DNA of 64,000 nucleotides from NCBI RefSeq assembly GCF_040954645.1, contig NC_092803.1, positions 78,468,263-78,532,262 on the forward strand. Reading direction: 5' to 3'. Source of the DNA: Diabrotica undecimpunctata. Taxonomy: Eukaryota > Arthropoda > Insecta > Coleoptera > Chrysomelidae. Under the pieces are notes generated by a model, which saw only the letters and a list, made by a program, of their open reading frames with translations, was not told the DNA's origin and ran no database searches. This document shows positions 21,445 through 32,391 of this stretch, one piece after another. How positions within the stretch are numbered: the stretch's first letter is position 1; the number at the start of each line of letters is the position of its first letter. A program made the translations under genes and the position numbers.

Positions 21445-22017
21445 CCTAGGCCAAATCCTGAGACTTGACAAAGAGAACCAAAGTGAGGAAATTACTAGAA
21501 GAGCAAGACTAGCATGGGCAGGATTTCAAAAACTTAGTTGGATACTTAAGCACCGCAAAATACCCCAATACTTGAGGAGCAAAGTGTTCAACCAATGCAT
21601 CCTTCCTATCATGACATATGGATGTCAAATCTGGACCCTAACCAAGGCAAACATGAATAAACTAGCCACAACAGAAAGAACAATGGAAAGAGCAATGTTA
21701 GGTATACGACTATCAGATAAAAAGAGGAACGACTGGGTAAGATCCAAAACAAAAGTCGAGGATATAGCAACAAAAATTGCCAAACTTAAATGGAGTTTAG
21801 CGGGCCACACTGCTAGATAAAAAGACCAACGTTGGAATACTACAATACAACATTGGAGACCTTACGAAAGTAAACGACCAAGAGGAAGACCACAGATAAA
21901 ATGAGTTGATGATATTAAAAGAATAGCCGGAACAAATTGGAAATATGTTGCTCAGGATAGAGACCAATGGAAGGAGTTGGGAGAGGCCTATGTCCAAACA
22001 TGGACGACAGAAGGCTA
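21445..22017 (+). pseudogene. RTE-like C-terminal tail
   Basis: After the SINE the frame resumes with IYLGQILRLDKEN, continues with RSKVFNQCILPIMTYGCQIW (the usual CVLP-x-x-TYG-x-x-TW block) and AKLKWSLAGHTAR, and ends with RPRGRPQIK and WKELGEAYVQTWTTEG. This is the C-terminal domain of RTE-like ORFs. A stop at 21818 and another near 21901 break it. The simple GAA tail follows directly. Confidence 0.82.
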
Positions 22018-22031
22018 AGAAGAAGAAGAAG

Positions 22032-23054
22032 AAAGAAAATATTTTGACAGCATGCAACTTCCGGCTATACCTGAAATAAACAGCAACTTGGGTTTGGTAT
22101 ATGGAACCTCCTTTATATTATTGCATTTTTAGATTCTGCATAAGGATATACATACAGTTTGTAGAAGGTACTATGGGTCAAAATTCATATTTTTTATTAT
22201 TCAACTTGTTTTAATTAATTGGCAGATAAAGAAAAACTTAAAGTTAATAGCTCACCCATTTCAATGTCCAGAAGGGAATGAATTTTAGAAAAATATAGTA
22301 TGGTGTAACAAATCAAAGTTTATAAAAAAAGGCTTGTAAAAAAAAGCTTAATATATATTAAGCACAATTCGAATTACTGGAGCGAAGTCAATCAAGTGTT
22401 AAAAAGAATACGTAGTTTTCAGGAGTGATGGGAGTTTTGTGTCTTATGTACGATCAGAGACAACCAGGTTGTAGCTGTCCACTTTCATCATGGTATCTTA
22501 AATTATTTTTTAGGTGAAAAATGACTTTATATATAAAATATATTTAAAGTAAATTTACATAATCTTTATTGTTTAATTCTAAAAGAGCAATTTCTATCAC
22601 TTTGTAAAAGAGCCAATGATTACAAATAATGACAGAACATTCATACATGGCCTTCTAGAATTAAACAATAAATACCTTGTCTTTAACATTAAACTACAAA
22701 AAACTATAATACTATTTGAAAGTTAACGAATTTTTCTTTTTACGAAAATTATAAAATGCAGGGTATTTCATTTAAAATTGTTGACTTCGTCGTAAGAAAT
22801 GTCGTATCATTTGTGAATGCCCTATATTCAGAAATTGAATGTCGATGTTAATTCCTCAAATAATGTTACCCAATAATTTTTAGGACATTATAATTTTTAA
22901 AAAGTTTGTCATAACTTGTTATCTCCATAAAACACAAAACAATTGTCATAAATATCGTGTAAGTAGTTTCCGATATATAGAAAGTGTAAGCTCGTCCCCT
23001 GTATAGTAGAACTTTCTCTACAATATTTATATACGCATATTTTAAACAAACTTA
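22032..23054. other. AT-rich stretch with a possible Tc1-type transposase trace
   Basis: Between 22360 and 22500 (plus) the translation NYWSEVNQVL...SDGSFVSYV...LSTFIMV resembles the region around the second aspartate of Tc1-type transposases, but it is too short and broken to be sure. An inverted repeat of about 20 bp (TTTATTGTTTAATTCTA at about 22567 against its complement at about 22653) surrounds a short AT-rich loop. Confidence 0.35.
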
Positions 23055-23553
23055 AGGGCCGGTTGTTCCAACGCTAGTCAAAACTTGATTCTAATCAAAT
23101 ATTTAATTGCAAGCAAATACGTCACAGCACAGGCACAGATCAATTTTAACCTGGAGACCATACCAACACAAAAGACCCAGAGGAAGACCTCCTATGAGAT
23201 GGACAGATGATCTGAAAAGAACTGCCGGGAAAAATTGGCTACAAGTAGCGTACAATAAAAAACAATGGAAAGGAAGACTTGAAGAGGCTTATGTTCAGAT
23301 GTGGACGTGAATGGCTAGACGAAGAAGAAGACGTCACAACAGCTGTCACAATTATTAAAAATTGCGTATTATTATTATTAATTTGTAAATAAAAACATGA
23401 AATTAACATTAGAAAGAGTTTAATTATGGTTTATTTTAAATTAAAACGCAAAATAATAAAATTGAATAAAATAAATTAGTCAACATAACCTCAAAATGTG
23501 ACGTGTTTAATTTTAATTATTTGAGTTTTTATTAGCGTTCGAACAACTTGCTT
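23055..23553. mobile_element. MITE copy A (long TIRs), split by an RTE-like tail
   Basis: The left end, GGGCCGGTTGTTCCAACGCT..., and the right end, ...GCGTTCGAACAACTTGC, are inverted repeats of about 60-70 bp ending near CAAATACGTCAC / GTGACGTGTTTAATT. The interior matches copy B at 23766-24058 closely. No coding capacity. TTA or TAA at both edges and the GGGCCGGTTGTTCGAAC-type end are reminiscent of PIF/Harbinger MITEs; the exact TSD is uncertain. Bases 23129-23330 are a later insertion. Confidence 0.8.
23129..23330 (+). pseudogene. 5'-truncated RTE-like insertion (C-terminal tail only)
   Basis: About 200 bp encoding RPRGRPPMRWTDDLKRTAGK and WLQVAYNKKQWKGRLEEAYV, the end of an RTE-like ORF, finishing with a stop and a short (GAA)n tail. 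It is flanked by ACGTCACAGC (23119-23128) and ACGTCACAAC (23331-23340), a target duplication with one change. It lies inside MITE copy A, whose sequence resumes exactly where copy B says it should. Confidence 0.85.
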
Positions 23554-23765
23554 TAAGTCTGGCAAATATTAAATGAAACTATAAATCTCAAATCACGCAC
23601 CGTAATTGGTCAAATGTAGCCGAAATCACGTATTCTTTATGAATTCTAGAAAATTTCAAATTCGATCAGATACGGCGCGTAAGAAAATGAGTTTCCTTGC
23701 AGTCACTTAACATTTTAACAATATAATATTATATATCTGCTTATAATGATAAAAGTAATACATTA

Positions 23766-24058
23766 GGGGCCGGTTATTCGAACACTACTTAAAACTTGAT
23801 TGTAAACAAATATTTAATTACAAGCAAATACGTCACAGCAGCTGTCAAAATTATTAAAAATTGTCGTTATTTATTTGTAAATATAAACATGAAATTAACA
23901 TCAGAAAGAGTTTAATTATGGTTTATTTTAAATTAAAACGCAAAACAATAAAATTAAATAAAATAAATCAGTCAACGTAACCTCAAAATGTGACGTATTT
24001 GATTTTAATTAAATACTTGATTACAATCAAGTTTTGATTAGCGTTCGAACAACCGATC
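23766..24058. mobile_element. MITE copy B (intact, long TIRs)
   Basis: About 293 bp with inverted ends: GGGGCCGGTTATTCGAACAC on the left and GCGTTCGAACAACCGATC on the right, each extending about 70 bp to CAAATACGTCAC. TTA stands on both sides. Same family as copy A. It must be mobilised in trans because it has no ORF. Confidence 0.82.
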
Positions 24059-24169
24059 TTAGATCTATTTTATAAAATAACTTTTCATTCACATTAATAA
24101 TGTTTCGACTTAGCGGATGAGCGTAAGTCAACTATATACCTAAAGATGTAAGATACTCAAACTAGTCAT

Positions 24170-24430
24170 CATCATCAACCTGTATGCGTCCACTGCTGGA
24201 CATAGGTCTCCCTCAGCTCCCATCTGTCTCTGTCTTGTGCGGCTTGAATCCAGTTATTGCTACTCTTCAGGTCGTCAGTCCGTCTAGTTGGTGGGTGTCC
24301 TCTGCTCCACAGTACTTTGTCTTGGTATCCACTCGACAATTAGTTTTGTCCATCGGTTGTTTAATAATCTGGGGACGTGTCCTGCCCAATGCCATTTTAG
24401 CGACGCGATTTTTTGGATAGCGTCTGTTGT
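24170..24430 (-). pseudogene. RTE-like C-terminal tail relic
   Basis: On the minus strand the translation gives IASLKWHWAGHVPR, TDDLKSSNNWIQAAQDRDRW and ETYVQQWTHTG, the C-terminal tail of the same group as 21445-22017, followed by (GAT)n at 24180-24165. The frames on the plus strand here are shadows. From 24431 to 25290 I see only AT-rich sequence without a signature. Confidence 0.75.
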
Positions 24431-25289
24431 TTTTGTTTTACGACGTATTTCTTTGTATGGGTGGGTTGGGTGTTTGTTTGGATCTATATGTACACAATGT
24501 CTTCGAAAAACATGTCAAAAACGTATTTATTTGGAAGGAGAAGAAGAAATACTTCGGTAAAAAGTTATACATGTATTGTGTTAACGGCAGTAAACAGAAC
24601 GAAACGCAATTATAAACATTCGAAGGTTATTTCTGAGAAAAATTTAATTCTCTTGAGTGTCAAACTGAGTTAGTCTATTTAGTAGCGGAATTAATCAATG
24701 TCCTGACAATTTGTAAAATCTCTTTACACAGCAAAATAAAGAAACAACAGATGAATCAACACATTGTTGCAACTATGCAACGAAGCAAATACTTTAATTT
24801 TATAAGCATCAATAAAAAACTGAAAAATTCCGCCAAATAAAGAATTGGAATAGAGTTTATGCTGTAAAAGCTAAAATTATATAATATGACGCAGGAATAA
24901 TAATACAGTCCAACAAAATAAAAAAAATTGGTCATAGGGATAAAGAATTTTAAATATTTTTGATGCTATGATTTTAAAAAAGTCTTATTTATTTTACAGT
25001 TTTTTTTAAAGGATTGTATAAAATTTTAACTTTCCTCGGAAAGATATACACAAAAGCACCTGAAAATCACCAAGAAAAACTTTCAGTAAAAATAAAAGAT
25101 CATGTTATTGTGGACTCTATTTGCTAATTGTAGAATATTCGCTTGCAATTAGAATCTTCACAACTAATAATAAATTACAATATTTTTTGGCTTATATTAG
25201 TACTTACATTTAATAATTTTCACATTTTATATGTCTATTTAAAAGAGATAATTATTACTCTTACTATCATACGAGTTCAATTATAGTAT

Positions 25290-26480
25290 CAACATGAACG
25301 TTTCACTTCCACATTCGTTTTTTGACCTTCCTTACCTGAGAAATAGCATTTTGCCATGCTAGTGGTGTAACCTTATCAATAGCAGTATTTAGCAGACGCT
25401 TTCCATATTTAATTATAAAAGTTACATTATGACGTGCCTTATCACCCGTTGTTTGTGTCCAGATTAGCTCAATCGGGTTAAATTCACAGTGATATGGTGG
25501 AAATCTTAAAACAGTAACACCATGAGCACGGATCAATTTATCCACTACGTAATCGATATGATTAGAGGAACATAGATACGATGTTGCTTAACTAAACACA
25601 TCAACGCTACCCTAACTGCATTCTCAAGTACAAAATATTTCTTTTCTGGAGCCATTTTTGCAGTTCAGCCTCTTGGCTGTTTGAAGTGGGAATTTGTTCA
25701 GTCCGGCGACTATGGTATGATGCACTTTTCAAAACGATGACGCAGTTATCTTCAACACGTTGTAGAACGTATTAAAACCACTATTCGAAATTATTTGTAT
25801 TCATATACTCATGGTAATCACCGTTTTTTTGATAACAAAATTAAACTACTGTCTTTCAGAAAGCCGCTGTCACATCCAATATGGGTAACTATGAGTCGCT
25901 GTCCTTTACCTGTCGATCCTCTGAATCCTTAAGATAGACCTTCAACAAAAGCTTGCCGATTACTTGTTATAGTAGCGTCAGTCCATACATTTTTAACAGT
26001 ATGTTCAAAATCGACCCACGTTTTGTATAAATAATAGATTTTTTTATTTTGTTCACGGAACATTTTACGCAGATAGTTGCGACGCCATGTAATGATTTGA
26101 GGTTTCTCTATCAACGCTGAGTTCCTGTTGTATATAGCATAAGTAAAGTCCAATTTACGTAACTGCTTACGTACAGTTTCACGACAAATTTGGGGAATTA
26201 CTTTATTAGTTTTAATTGCAAAAAAGATTTAGGCTATTTCCTTATTAAAATAAAAATAATGAACTATACGTCTTTTTTCTGAATTGTTATGTTCATTAAA
26301 TTCAATTGGTTTTTGACCTCGTAGATGTGCCTGTAGGATCTGAACTTCACCCCAGCGTTGTTTTTGACGGACAATCCTGTAAACAATGGATGACGATACT
26401 TCCGTCATACATTCACGACTTATTTTTGTTTATCTCAAATACTAGTACACATTAGACACTATTTTTAGCTTTAAGTCCTA
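25290..26480 (-). pseudogene. IS630/Tc1-mariner superfamily transposase relic
   Basis: A decayed cut-and-paste transposase on the minus strand. N-terminal HTH patches at about 26.45-26.2 kb (SSIVYRIVRQ, QICRETVRKQLRKL) lead to RKMFREQNKKIYYLYKTWV, where the family has Y-L-D-E-T-W. Then come CVIVLKSASYHSRRTEQIPT (family: V-M-D-N-A-S-Y-H-S) and FPPYHCEFNPIELIW at about 25.49-25.44 kb. So both catalytic aspartates have been replaced (by Y and K) while the final glutamate is kept. There are several frameshifts. It is certainly dead. No clear TIRs were found for it. Confidence 0.75.
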
Positions 26481-26519
26481 ACTGTTTTCGAGAACTATCA
26501 CATTTACACTTTCGCTGCT

Positions 26520-27698
26520 TATACTGCCCTACTAAGAAAAAACCCCGTATCTACAAAATTTGAAAAATTGGGATATTTGCACCAAATGAATAATTATGAT
26601 TTATATAACGTATTCACATAGAGAAAAACCCGTATTTTATATTTCTAAATATTTTATGAAAGAAAATAGTTTCCCCCTAAACGCCAAAAATGACTATTAT
26701 GCATAGTCTAAACCTGGCATTTAACGCTTCGTAGTAAAAACCTGGTATATGCTCAGCAGATACGGGTTTTTAACGTAGGATAAAACTTTATGCGAGATTT
26801 TTTCTAAGGAATAGAGCAACGCCGCTAATAGTTTCCACCACCAAGTGGTACTATCGTTAAAGGAAAAAAAGAAAGTTTATGATTATCATGATTTCGTCGA
26901 GGCCGTTAAAATGTGTAATTTAAATCGTGTGGTGGTGAAAGAAATGGGGATTTCTGATTTTCTTATCTTGAAGGACTTATCATCACAGTCAAAATTAAAG
27001 AAAACAAAGTCACGTATTTACCTATGGTAAATTTTTAAAGTAATTGTGAAGAGAGAGCAAGATTTATACGTTAAGATTTACAATAGCGAGGAGTTGATAG
27101 ATATAGACTTTTTGCAGGCCAGAGTGTTAAAATCTGGGATAAAGGACCCCATACCTGTGACGAAACCTTCTGGGATTGCTAATAAGAGAAAAGAACAAAT
27201 ATTAAAAAACTTAGGTCAAATTATACCGGGGACCGCCATCAATTTTGGGAAGAATTGCCAACTTTTGATCAATAATAATTTTCATTTTGTATTTTTAAAT
27301 AAACGTTTTTCGAAATACTTATGTTTTATTCAACAAATGTTCATAAAAAGTATTATTAAAATATTTAAATGTTTTGCCTTTCGAGGTAGTTATATAAATT
27401 TTATAATAATTACATAGTTAAAACCAAGCTTAAGACAAATTTGGATAATACGTAGTTTTAGCTAAGTAAACTTGACATAATTCTTTGCTTTGTTAGCCCT
27501 TATGTTGCATAACTAATGACCATATGGTAATTTTGCATTTTTTTTTAAAGTTAACTACGATGCTACACACTTTACCCTAAATGATTTTATGTTATTATTG
27601 TACCAAAACAAAAGGCATTAACAAAAATCTTTAATCGCGTTTTTCTCTTAAAACTCGCTATAGTGGAGATACGGGGTTCTTTAGTAGTAGTCAGTATA
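26520..27698 (+). mobile_element. TIR-bounded DNA element of unknown family
   Basis: The left end TATACTGCCCTACTAAG...ACCCCGTATCTAC (26520-26554) is mirrored by the right end GTGGAGATACGGGGT...TTTAGTAGTAGTCAGTATA (27663-27698): about 33 bp of imperfect inverted repeat, with TA possible as target duplication. The 1.18 kb interior holds a broken ORF (26845-27300). Short GGGTTTTTAACG-type and ACCTGG phrases recur near the left end (26725-26790). I cannot assign a superfamily. Confidence 0.6.
26845..27300 (+). pseudogene. Unrecognised ORF relic inside the 26.5-27.7 kb TIR element
   Basis: Two open stretches in neighbouring frames form one likely protein of about 150 residues. The first part contains KKKVYDYHDFVEAV and MGISDFLILKDLSSQSKL; a stop at 27028 and a shift follow. 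The second has REQDLYVKIYNSEELIDIDF, KDPIPVTKPSGIA and KEQILKNLGQIIPGTAINF. There is no DDE motif, so it is not an obvious transposase. The pattern (a small domain, then a basic linker, then a short P-G-x-x-x-x-F end) vaguely recalls accessory ORFs of insect repeats, but I cannot name the family. The first stretch has no ATG at its start. Confidence 0.45.
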
Positions 27699-28019
27699 CT
27701 AGATTCTTCCATTTTTATTTAAATAAACAATATTTAACAAAACCAATACATCGTTAAACACAAAGGCATCTGTATACTTTTAATACACGCACAATGTACT
27801 TATAATTTTTTCGAGAAGTAAGATTTTCAAGTTTTCACAAAAAAACTACTGGACACTATAATAATCTAAGCAGAAACTAAATACCACAGATACTTTTTAA
27901 AACACTATAATGCTTTACCTGAAAGAAACACATGTTAAACAATGTCGTTTAACTATCATTACAAATAATGGGCACAGAATAAAAATAACAATTATTTCAT
28001 AAATAAAATTCAGTAAATA

Positions 28020-28290
28020 ATTAAAGTCCACAATAATGAACCAACCACACCAGAAGTGATGACAGACAAAGAAATAAACATCGAGAAGTGGAGGTAAAGA
28101 AATCATTGTGAAAATTAAAACATAAACAATTACCAGGAGAGGACAGAATATCGAACGAACTCCTAAAGATAGCATGATCAGAACTAACCAAACAACTATT
28201 GAAAGTAATCTTAAAATATTAAAATAAGACATAACATAACAAGAATGGAGATAAAGCATAATAATACCTTTCTATAAAAAGGGGGTCAAA
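28020..28290 (+). pseudogene. Non-LTR reverse transcriptase N-terminal fragment
   Basis: The plus strand reads PGEDRISNELLKIA then, after a stop, LTKQLLKVIL and a degraded I-x-x-L-x-K-K-G, which is the start of an RT domain (family: APGEDGI-x-x-ELLK-x-A). It is short and isolated. The stretches 27700-28019 and 28291-29059 show nothing else that I can name. Confidence 0.55.
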
Positions 28291-29059
28291 TCAGATCCGC
28301 AAAAGTGCGGAGAAATCAATCCATTAAACACAACACCCAAATTAACAATCAAAGAGATAACAAATAAATTAAATGACATTATAACACAAACAGAAGAAGA
28401 GCAAAATCGGGAATATTTTGTAACAAAGCTGTATTTTAATAAGGCAAGTAAAACAGATAACATTAGAATACGAATACAACAAACCTATCTAGTTCAAACA
28501 GATATAAGGTATTTTTGAATGCGTATGCGTTAAACCATGACTTTTATGGTATTATATGAGAAATATATTCCGTATTATTTATGTATACATAAAACATTAA
28601 AAAAATACATATATATAAATCGATTTATTATTTACAATTTCTGGTGGTTTTTATTTAATATATAGCACTTGTCACCGACATTAAAAATACCTGAAATTTT
28701 TAATAAAAAAAAATAATTTTAGCGTAATTTTTCACTCCTGAAATACCATTCATAATTCACAATTTTCTAATATAGCAAGCGAACAGAATTTTTATCATAA
28801 TGCCTAAAACTGAAGCGATTATGTTCGAAAAAATCCCTCTTTTGTTGTTTTGAATAATAGATGCCTTCGTTTCATTTCACTAAAAGAATTTTTGGTTTAA
28901 TTTTATACTTTGTAAGAAAAGTTGAATTTGAGGAAAAATGTCCAAGATGCTTTCAATTAATCTTTATAACTTCGAAATTTCATATTTCGACGGCGGTATC
29001 TGAAGTCGTAAATATATATTGCTGTGACAAATATAGAAATATTATAAAGCAATTACTAT

Positions 29060-29150
29060 TTTAATAGGAATAAGCCACAATTGAAGTTTAAAATAAGTTT
29101 ATTGATGTTTCAATTTCCACCTTGGGACCGTTTTCAAAATACAAACATTA
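29060..29150 (-). repeat. Interspersed repeat family, copy 1 (GAAACGTC-type end)
   Basis: The phrase TAGGAATAAGCCACAATTGAAG...CAATTTCCAC recurs at 49175-49245 and 50617-50710. On the minus strand the better copies read TTGAGAACG, a stem ATTTCC/GGAAAT, then GAAACGTCAATAAA, which resembles the 3' repeat ends of Penelope-like elements and the hammerhead-like motif at 6303. This copy is diverged in the stem. Confidence 0.6.
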
Positions 29151-29811
29151 ACAAATGAAACAAATAAATTTTGTTTTTTGTTACTCGGTGAAATTCTACT
29201 AATAATTTAATTTTTTCTTACTTATTCATATTGACAATTTGGATATATATTATACATTTTAAAGTAGACGCCTTTAAAATTATATTGCCAATAAAGCTGA
29301 GTTACGTATCTGGGATAACTTAAACTATCTTACAATGAGTAAGATAGTTTATTCGATTACCTGAAATCTTCATTAACTTAAGAATATCGGTCAGAAAAAT
29401 CATAGTATGTGATTCATCTTTAAAAAGACAACTTCTTGCCATGATGATAGTAAAATTTTCCTGTCAGTGATTCTATGGTAAATCACGAGAAAAAAAAAAA
29501 ACAGGAAATAACCTTATAATACCATCTCGGCGTGATTAGTATTTGGTCTTAAATTTAGTTTACTCTCAATAAACATCAAACTTTGATTTTGTATGTATGT
29601 TATTTAGAAAATATAAAAAACGTATCCTCGATATGTTGCTGACTTACTGATAGGGGCATTTTCCTTTTTAATAACTTCTTTTTTTATATTTTGGTCCTTC
29701 GAGAAAACAACATCAAAAAGGCGTTAATTGGATTGAAGCTTCGAAGGAGACGACTCTTAGCGACCTAAATAGCTGTTTCCTAGTTCCGCACAAGATCTAC
29801 GATCAAATTCG
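29151..29811. other. AT-rich stretch, nothing recognised
   Basis: No reading frame, repeat or element signature was found here. A small inverted repeat (AAACTATCTTAC and GTAAGATAGTTT, 29321-29350) is the only structure. Confidence 0.5.
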
Positions 29812-30452
29812 ATAGCATAATTAGAGCCGCTTTTTTTTATTTTTCTCTTTTTACCATCAGTTTTTTTAGGACTATGTGGCAAAAAAGCTGTCAAAACTTA
29901 ATAATAAAAAGCTTCTCTGGCATAATACTTAACGAAGGTCACGTTGCTTATACCTTCGAATATACCTTCGACATAAAACGCGTGAAAACTTTTAAATACC
30001 TTGGCACCACAATCAATGACCAATCGGATCCACAAGAAGAGATAAAACCCGAATACAAATGGCAAGACAAGCTTTTATGAAATTCAGACCGCTCCTATGT
30101 AATCAAAACCTAAATTTCGAAATACGCTACAGAATGGTCAAGTGCTACATATGGTCCATCTTGCTTTATGGCATGGAAACGTGGACTTTGAAAAAAACAT
30201 TTATCAACAAACTTGAAGCATTTGAAATGTGGTCATTGAGAAGAATGATGCGCATACCTTGGGTGAATAGAGTTTGAAACGATGACGTCCTTAAGAGAGC
30301 CGGCGTGGAAAGAGAACTCTTTGAATTAATTAAAAAACGCAAGATTGGTTACCTTGGGCACATATTGAGAGGAGCAAAATATGAAATACCACAGTTATTC
30401 TTACAAGGGAAGATCGAAGGTAGGAGAGGAGCCAGCCGCAAACAATTATCCT
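29812..30452 (+). repeat. 641 bp direct repeat, left copy (probable long target-site duplication)
   Basis: This segment recurs at 31675-32315 at a constant offset of 1863 bases, with five substitutions seen and no indel. It carries part of an older plus-strand non-LTR ORF. A truncated minus-strand non-LTR element lies exactly between the two copies, so the repeat behaves as the target-site duplication of that insertion. Confidence 0.9.
29874..30452 (+). pseudogene. Non-LTR retrotransposon C-terminal ORF, left copy
   Basis: Pieces of an RT thumb and C-terminal domain: RVKTFKYLGTTINDQSDPQE, then after a shift FEIRYRMVKCYIWSILLYGM with ETWTLKK, and EAFEMWSLRRMMRIPWVNRV before a TGA at 30277. 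The frame then continues with VERELFELIKKRKIGYLGHI. The right copy at 31737-32391 has CGA where this one has TGA, so the stop arose after duplication. The order Y-G-x-E-T-W, R-R-M-x-R-I-x-W and Y-L-G-H is that of RTE/CR1-type tails. Confidence 0.8.
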
Positions 30453-31674
30453 TCTTCTTCTTCTTCTACGGCACTACAGCCCAAAATGAGCCTTGGCCTC
30501 CTTTATTTTTTGCCTCCACCCTTGTCTGTCTGTGGCTGCTCTTCTCCATACACGGACTCCTAAAAGTGCTTGTGCGTCGCAGCTTACTGTGTCTTCCCAG
30601 CGCTTTCTTGGCTTTCCAACTGGTCTCTTTCCCTGCATTCTGGCGTTCAGTGCTCGTTTTGGTAGCCTATCCTCTCCCATTCGTATCACATGTCCGGCCC
30701 ATTGCAATCTTTGTATTCTAATGAAGTCTGACAGGGGTGTTTCCTTATACAGTTGATAGAGCTCGTTGTTATATCGAATTCTGAAGATTCCGTTTTCCCT
30801 CACAGGTCCTAGTATTCTCCTCAGTACTTTTCTTTCGAATGTGTCGAGTTTGTTTTTGGATGTTTCTTTCAGGACCCATGCTTCGCTGCCATAGCATGCT
30901 ATTGGCCGAATTAAAGTTTTATAGATTCTCATCTTTGTATTTCGGTGGACACTTTTAGACCGAAATATATGGGAGAGGGCAAAATAAGCTTTGTTTGCCT
31001 GCGTTATCCTTTTTCGTATTTCTCCATCCTCTGCTCCATCGGCATATATTTCTACTCCCAGGTATGTAAACTTTCCAACCGTTTCAATGTCATCTTCATG
31101 CATAATGTTTTGTGGGATTATATTTCTTCTCGTCTGTACCATTATTTTTGTTTTTTCTGTGTTAATTTCCAGACCTAGCCTTTTCGTTTGTGTTTTTAAC
31201 TCTGCGTATGCTTCCTGTGCTCCTGTTGATGTTCTACTCATAATATTAATATCATCGGCGTAGGCAGCCAGTTGAACCGTTTTATTGGTCAGTAGGTTTT
31301 CTCGTCCAGTTTGCATTTGCCTAACCGCATACTCCAGTGCCAGGTTAAACAATGTTGGTGCCAGCCCATCTCCCTGCTTTAGTCCCTGCGAGATTTTGAA
31401 AAAGTCTGTCCGGTTGTTTTGTATTCGTACACATGCCTGAGTTTCATCCATTGTGGCTTTAATGAGTCTAATCAGCTTATGTGGTATTGCTAATTCTGCC
31501 AATATATAGTATAGTCTGTCCCTTTTGACTGAATCGTATGCCTGTTTGAAGTCTACAAACACGTTGTGAACATCAATGTCGTGTTCCCACGATTTGCTCA
31601 AGACCTGCTTGACTGTAAATATTTGATCCATTGTCGATCTTCCCCGTCTGAAGCCCGTCTGATATTCTCCAATA
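30453..31674 (-). mobile_element. 5'-truncated RTE-like non-LTR insertion
   Basis: A 1222 bp minus-strand insertion. It starts within the RT domain at 31674 (IIGEYQTGFRRGRSTMDQIF) and runs open through VFVDFKQAYDSVKRD, KQGDGLAPTLFNLALEY, the catalytic LAAYADDINIM, YLGVEIYADG, RPIACYGSEAWVL, RRILGPV, LQWAGHVIRMGEDRLPKRAL and GKPRKRWEDTV to a stop at 30474-30476. It ends with a (GAA)n tail at 30468-30453. There are no internal stops over about 400 codons, so it is young. It lacks the endonuclease and could not have moved itself. The apparent N-terminal 26 codons of this frame come from the flanking repeat, not from the element. Confidence 0.9.
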
Positions 31675-32315
31675 ATAGCATAATTAGAGCCGCTTTTTTT
31701 TATTTTTCTCTTTTTACCATCAGTTTTTTTAGGACTATGTGGCAAAAAAGCTGTCAAAACTTAATAATAAAAAGCTTCTCTGGCATAATACTTAACGAAG
31801 GTCACGTTGCTTATACCTTCGAATATACCTTCGACATAAAACGCGTGAAAACTTTTAAATACCTTGGCACCACAATCAATGACCAATCGGATCCACAAGA
31901 AGAGATAAAACCCAAATACAAATGGCAAGACAAGCTTTTATGAAATTCAGACCGCTCCTATGTAATCAAAACCTAAATTTCGAAATACGCTACAGAATGG
32001 TCAAGTGCTACATATGGTCCATCTTGCTTTATGGCATGGAAACGTGGACTTTGAAAAAAACATCTATCAACAAACTTGAAGCATTTGAAATGTGGTCATT
32101 GAGAAGAATGATGCGCATACCTTGGGTGAATAGAGTTCGAAACGATGACGTCCTTAAGAGAGCCGGCGTGGAAAGAGAACTCTTTGAATTAATTAAAAAA
32201 CGCAAGATTGGTTACCTTGGGCACATATTGAGAGGAGCAAAATATGAAATACCACAGTTATTCTTACAAGGAAAGATTGAAGGTAGGAGAGGAGCCAGCC
32301 GCAAACAATTATCCT
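31675..32315 (+). repeat. 641 bp direct repeat, right copy
   Basis: Second copy of 29812-30452 (about 99 percent identical by eye). Beyond 32315 the original target sequence continues, whereas beyond the left copy the insertion's simple-repeat tail begins. Confidence 0.9.
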
Positions 32316-32391
32316 GGTTAAGGAATATTAAAAATGGACAAAAATACAAAACACAGGCGAGCTGTGTCACGCCGCCAAGAACAGAATTCTA
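31737..32391 (+). pseudogene. Non-LTR retrotransposon C-terminal ORF, right copy with its natural end
   Basis: Same product as 29874-30452, here running past the duplicated part. After YLGHILRGAKYEIPQLFLQG it continues GRRGASRKQLSWLRNIKNGQ to a stop at 32390. One frameshift remains near 31925, between the YLGTTI part and the ARQAFMKF part. So the target was already a relic when the younger element arrived. Confidence 0.8.

Larger units (their letters stand above)
18655..22017 (+). mobile_element. RTE-like non-LTR retrotransposon, near full length but broken
   Basis: One ORF-type element on the plus strand: endonuclease (18.66-19.40 kb), linker (19.58-19.87), reverse transcriptase (20.13-21.14 and on), and the C-terminal tail to 22017, followed by (GAA)n at 22018-22031, a simple-repeat 3' tail typical of this group. 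It is damaged by stops, frameshifts, an inverted duplication at 19414-19731 and a SINE at 21141-21432. Upstream, 18400-18650 is GC-richer and may be its 5' UTR. Confidence 0.85.

Noticed and set aside
30493..31263. Plus-strand frames between 30.49 and 31.26 kb
   Set aside because: Shadows of the open minus-strand RT.
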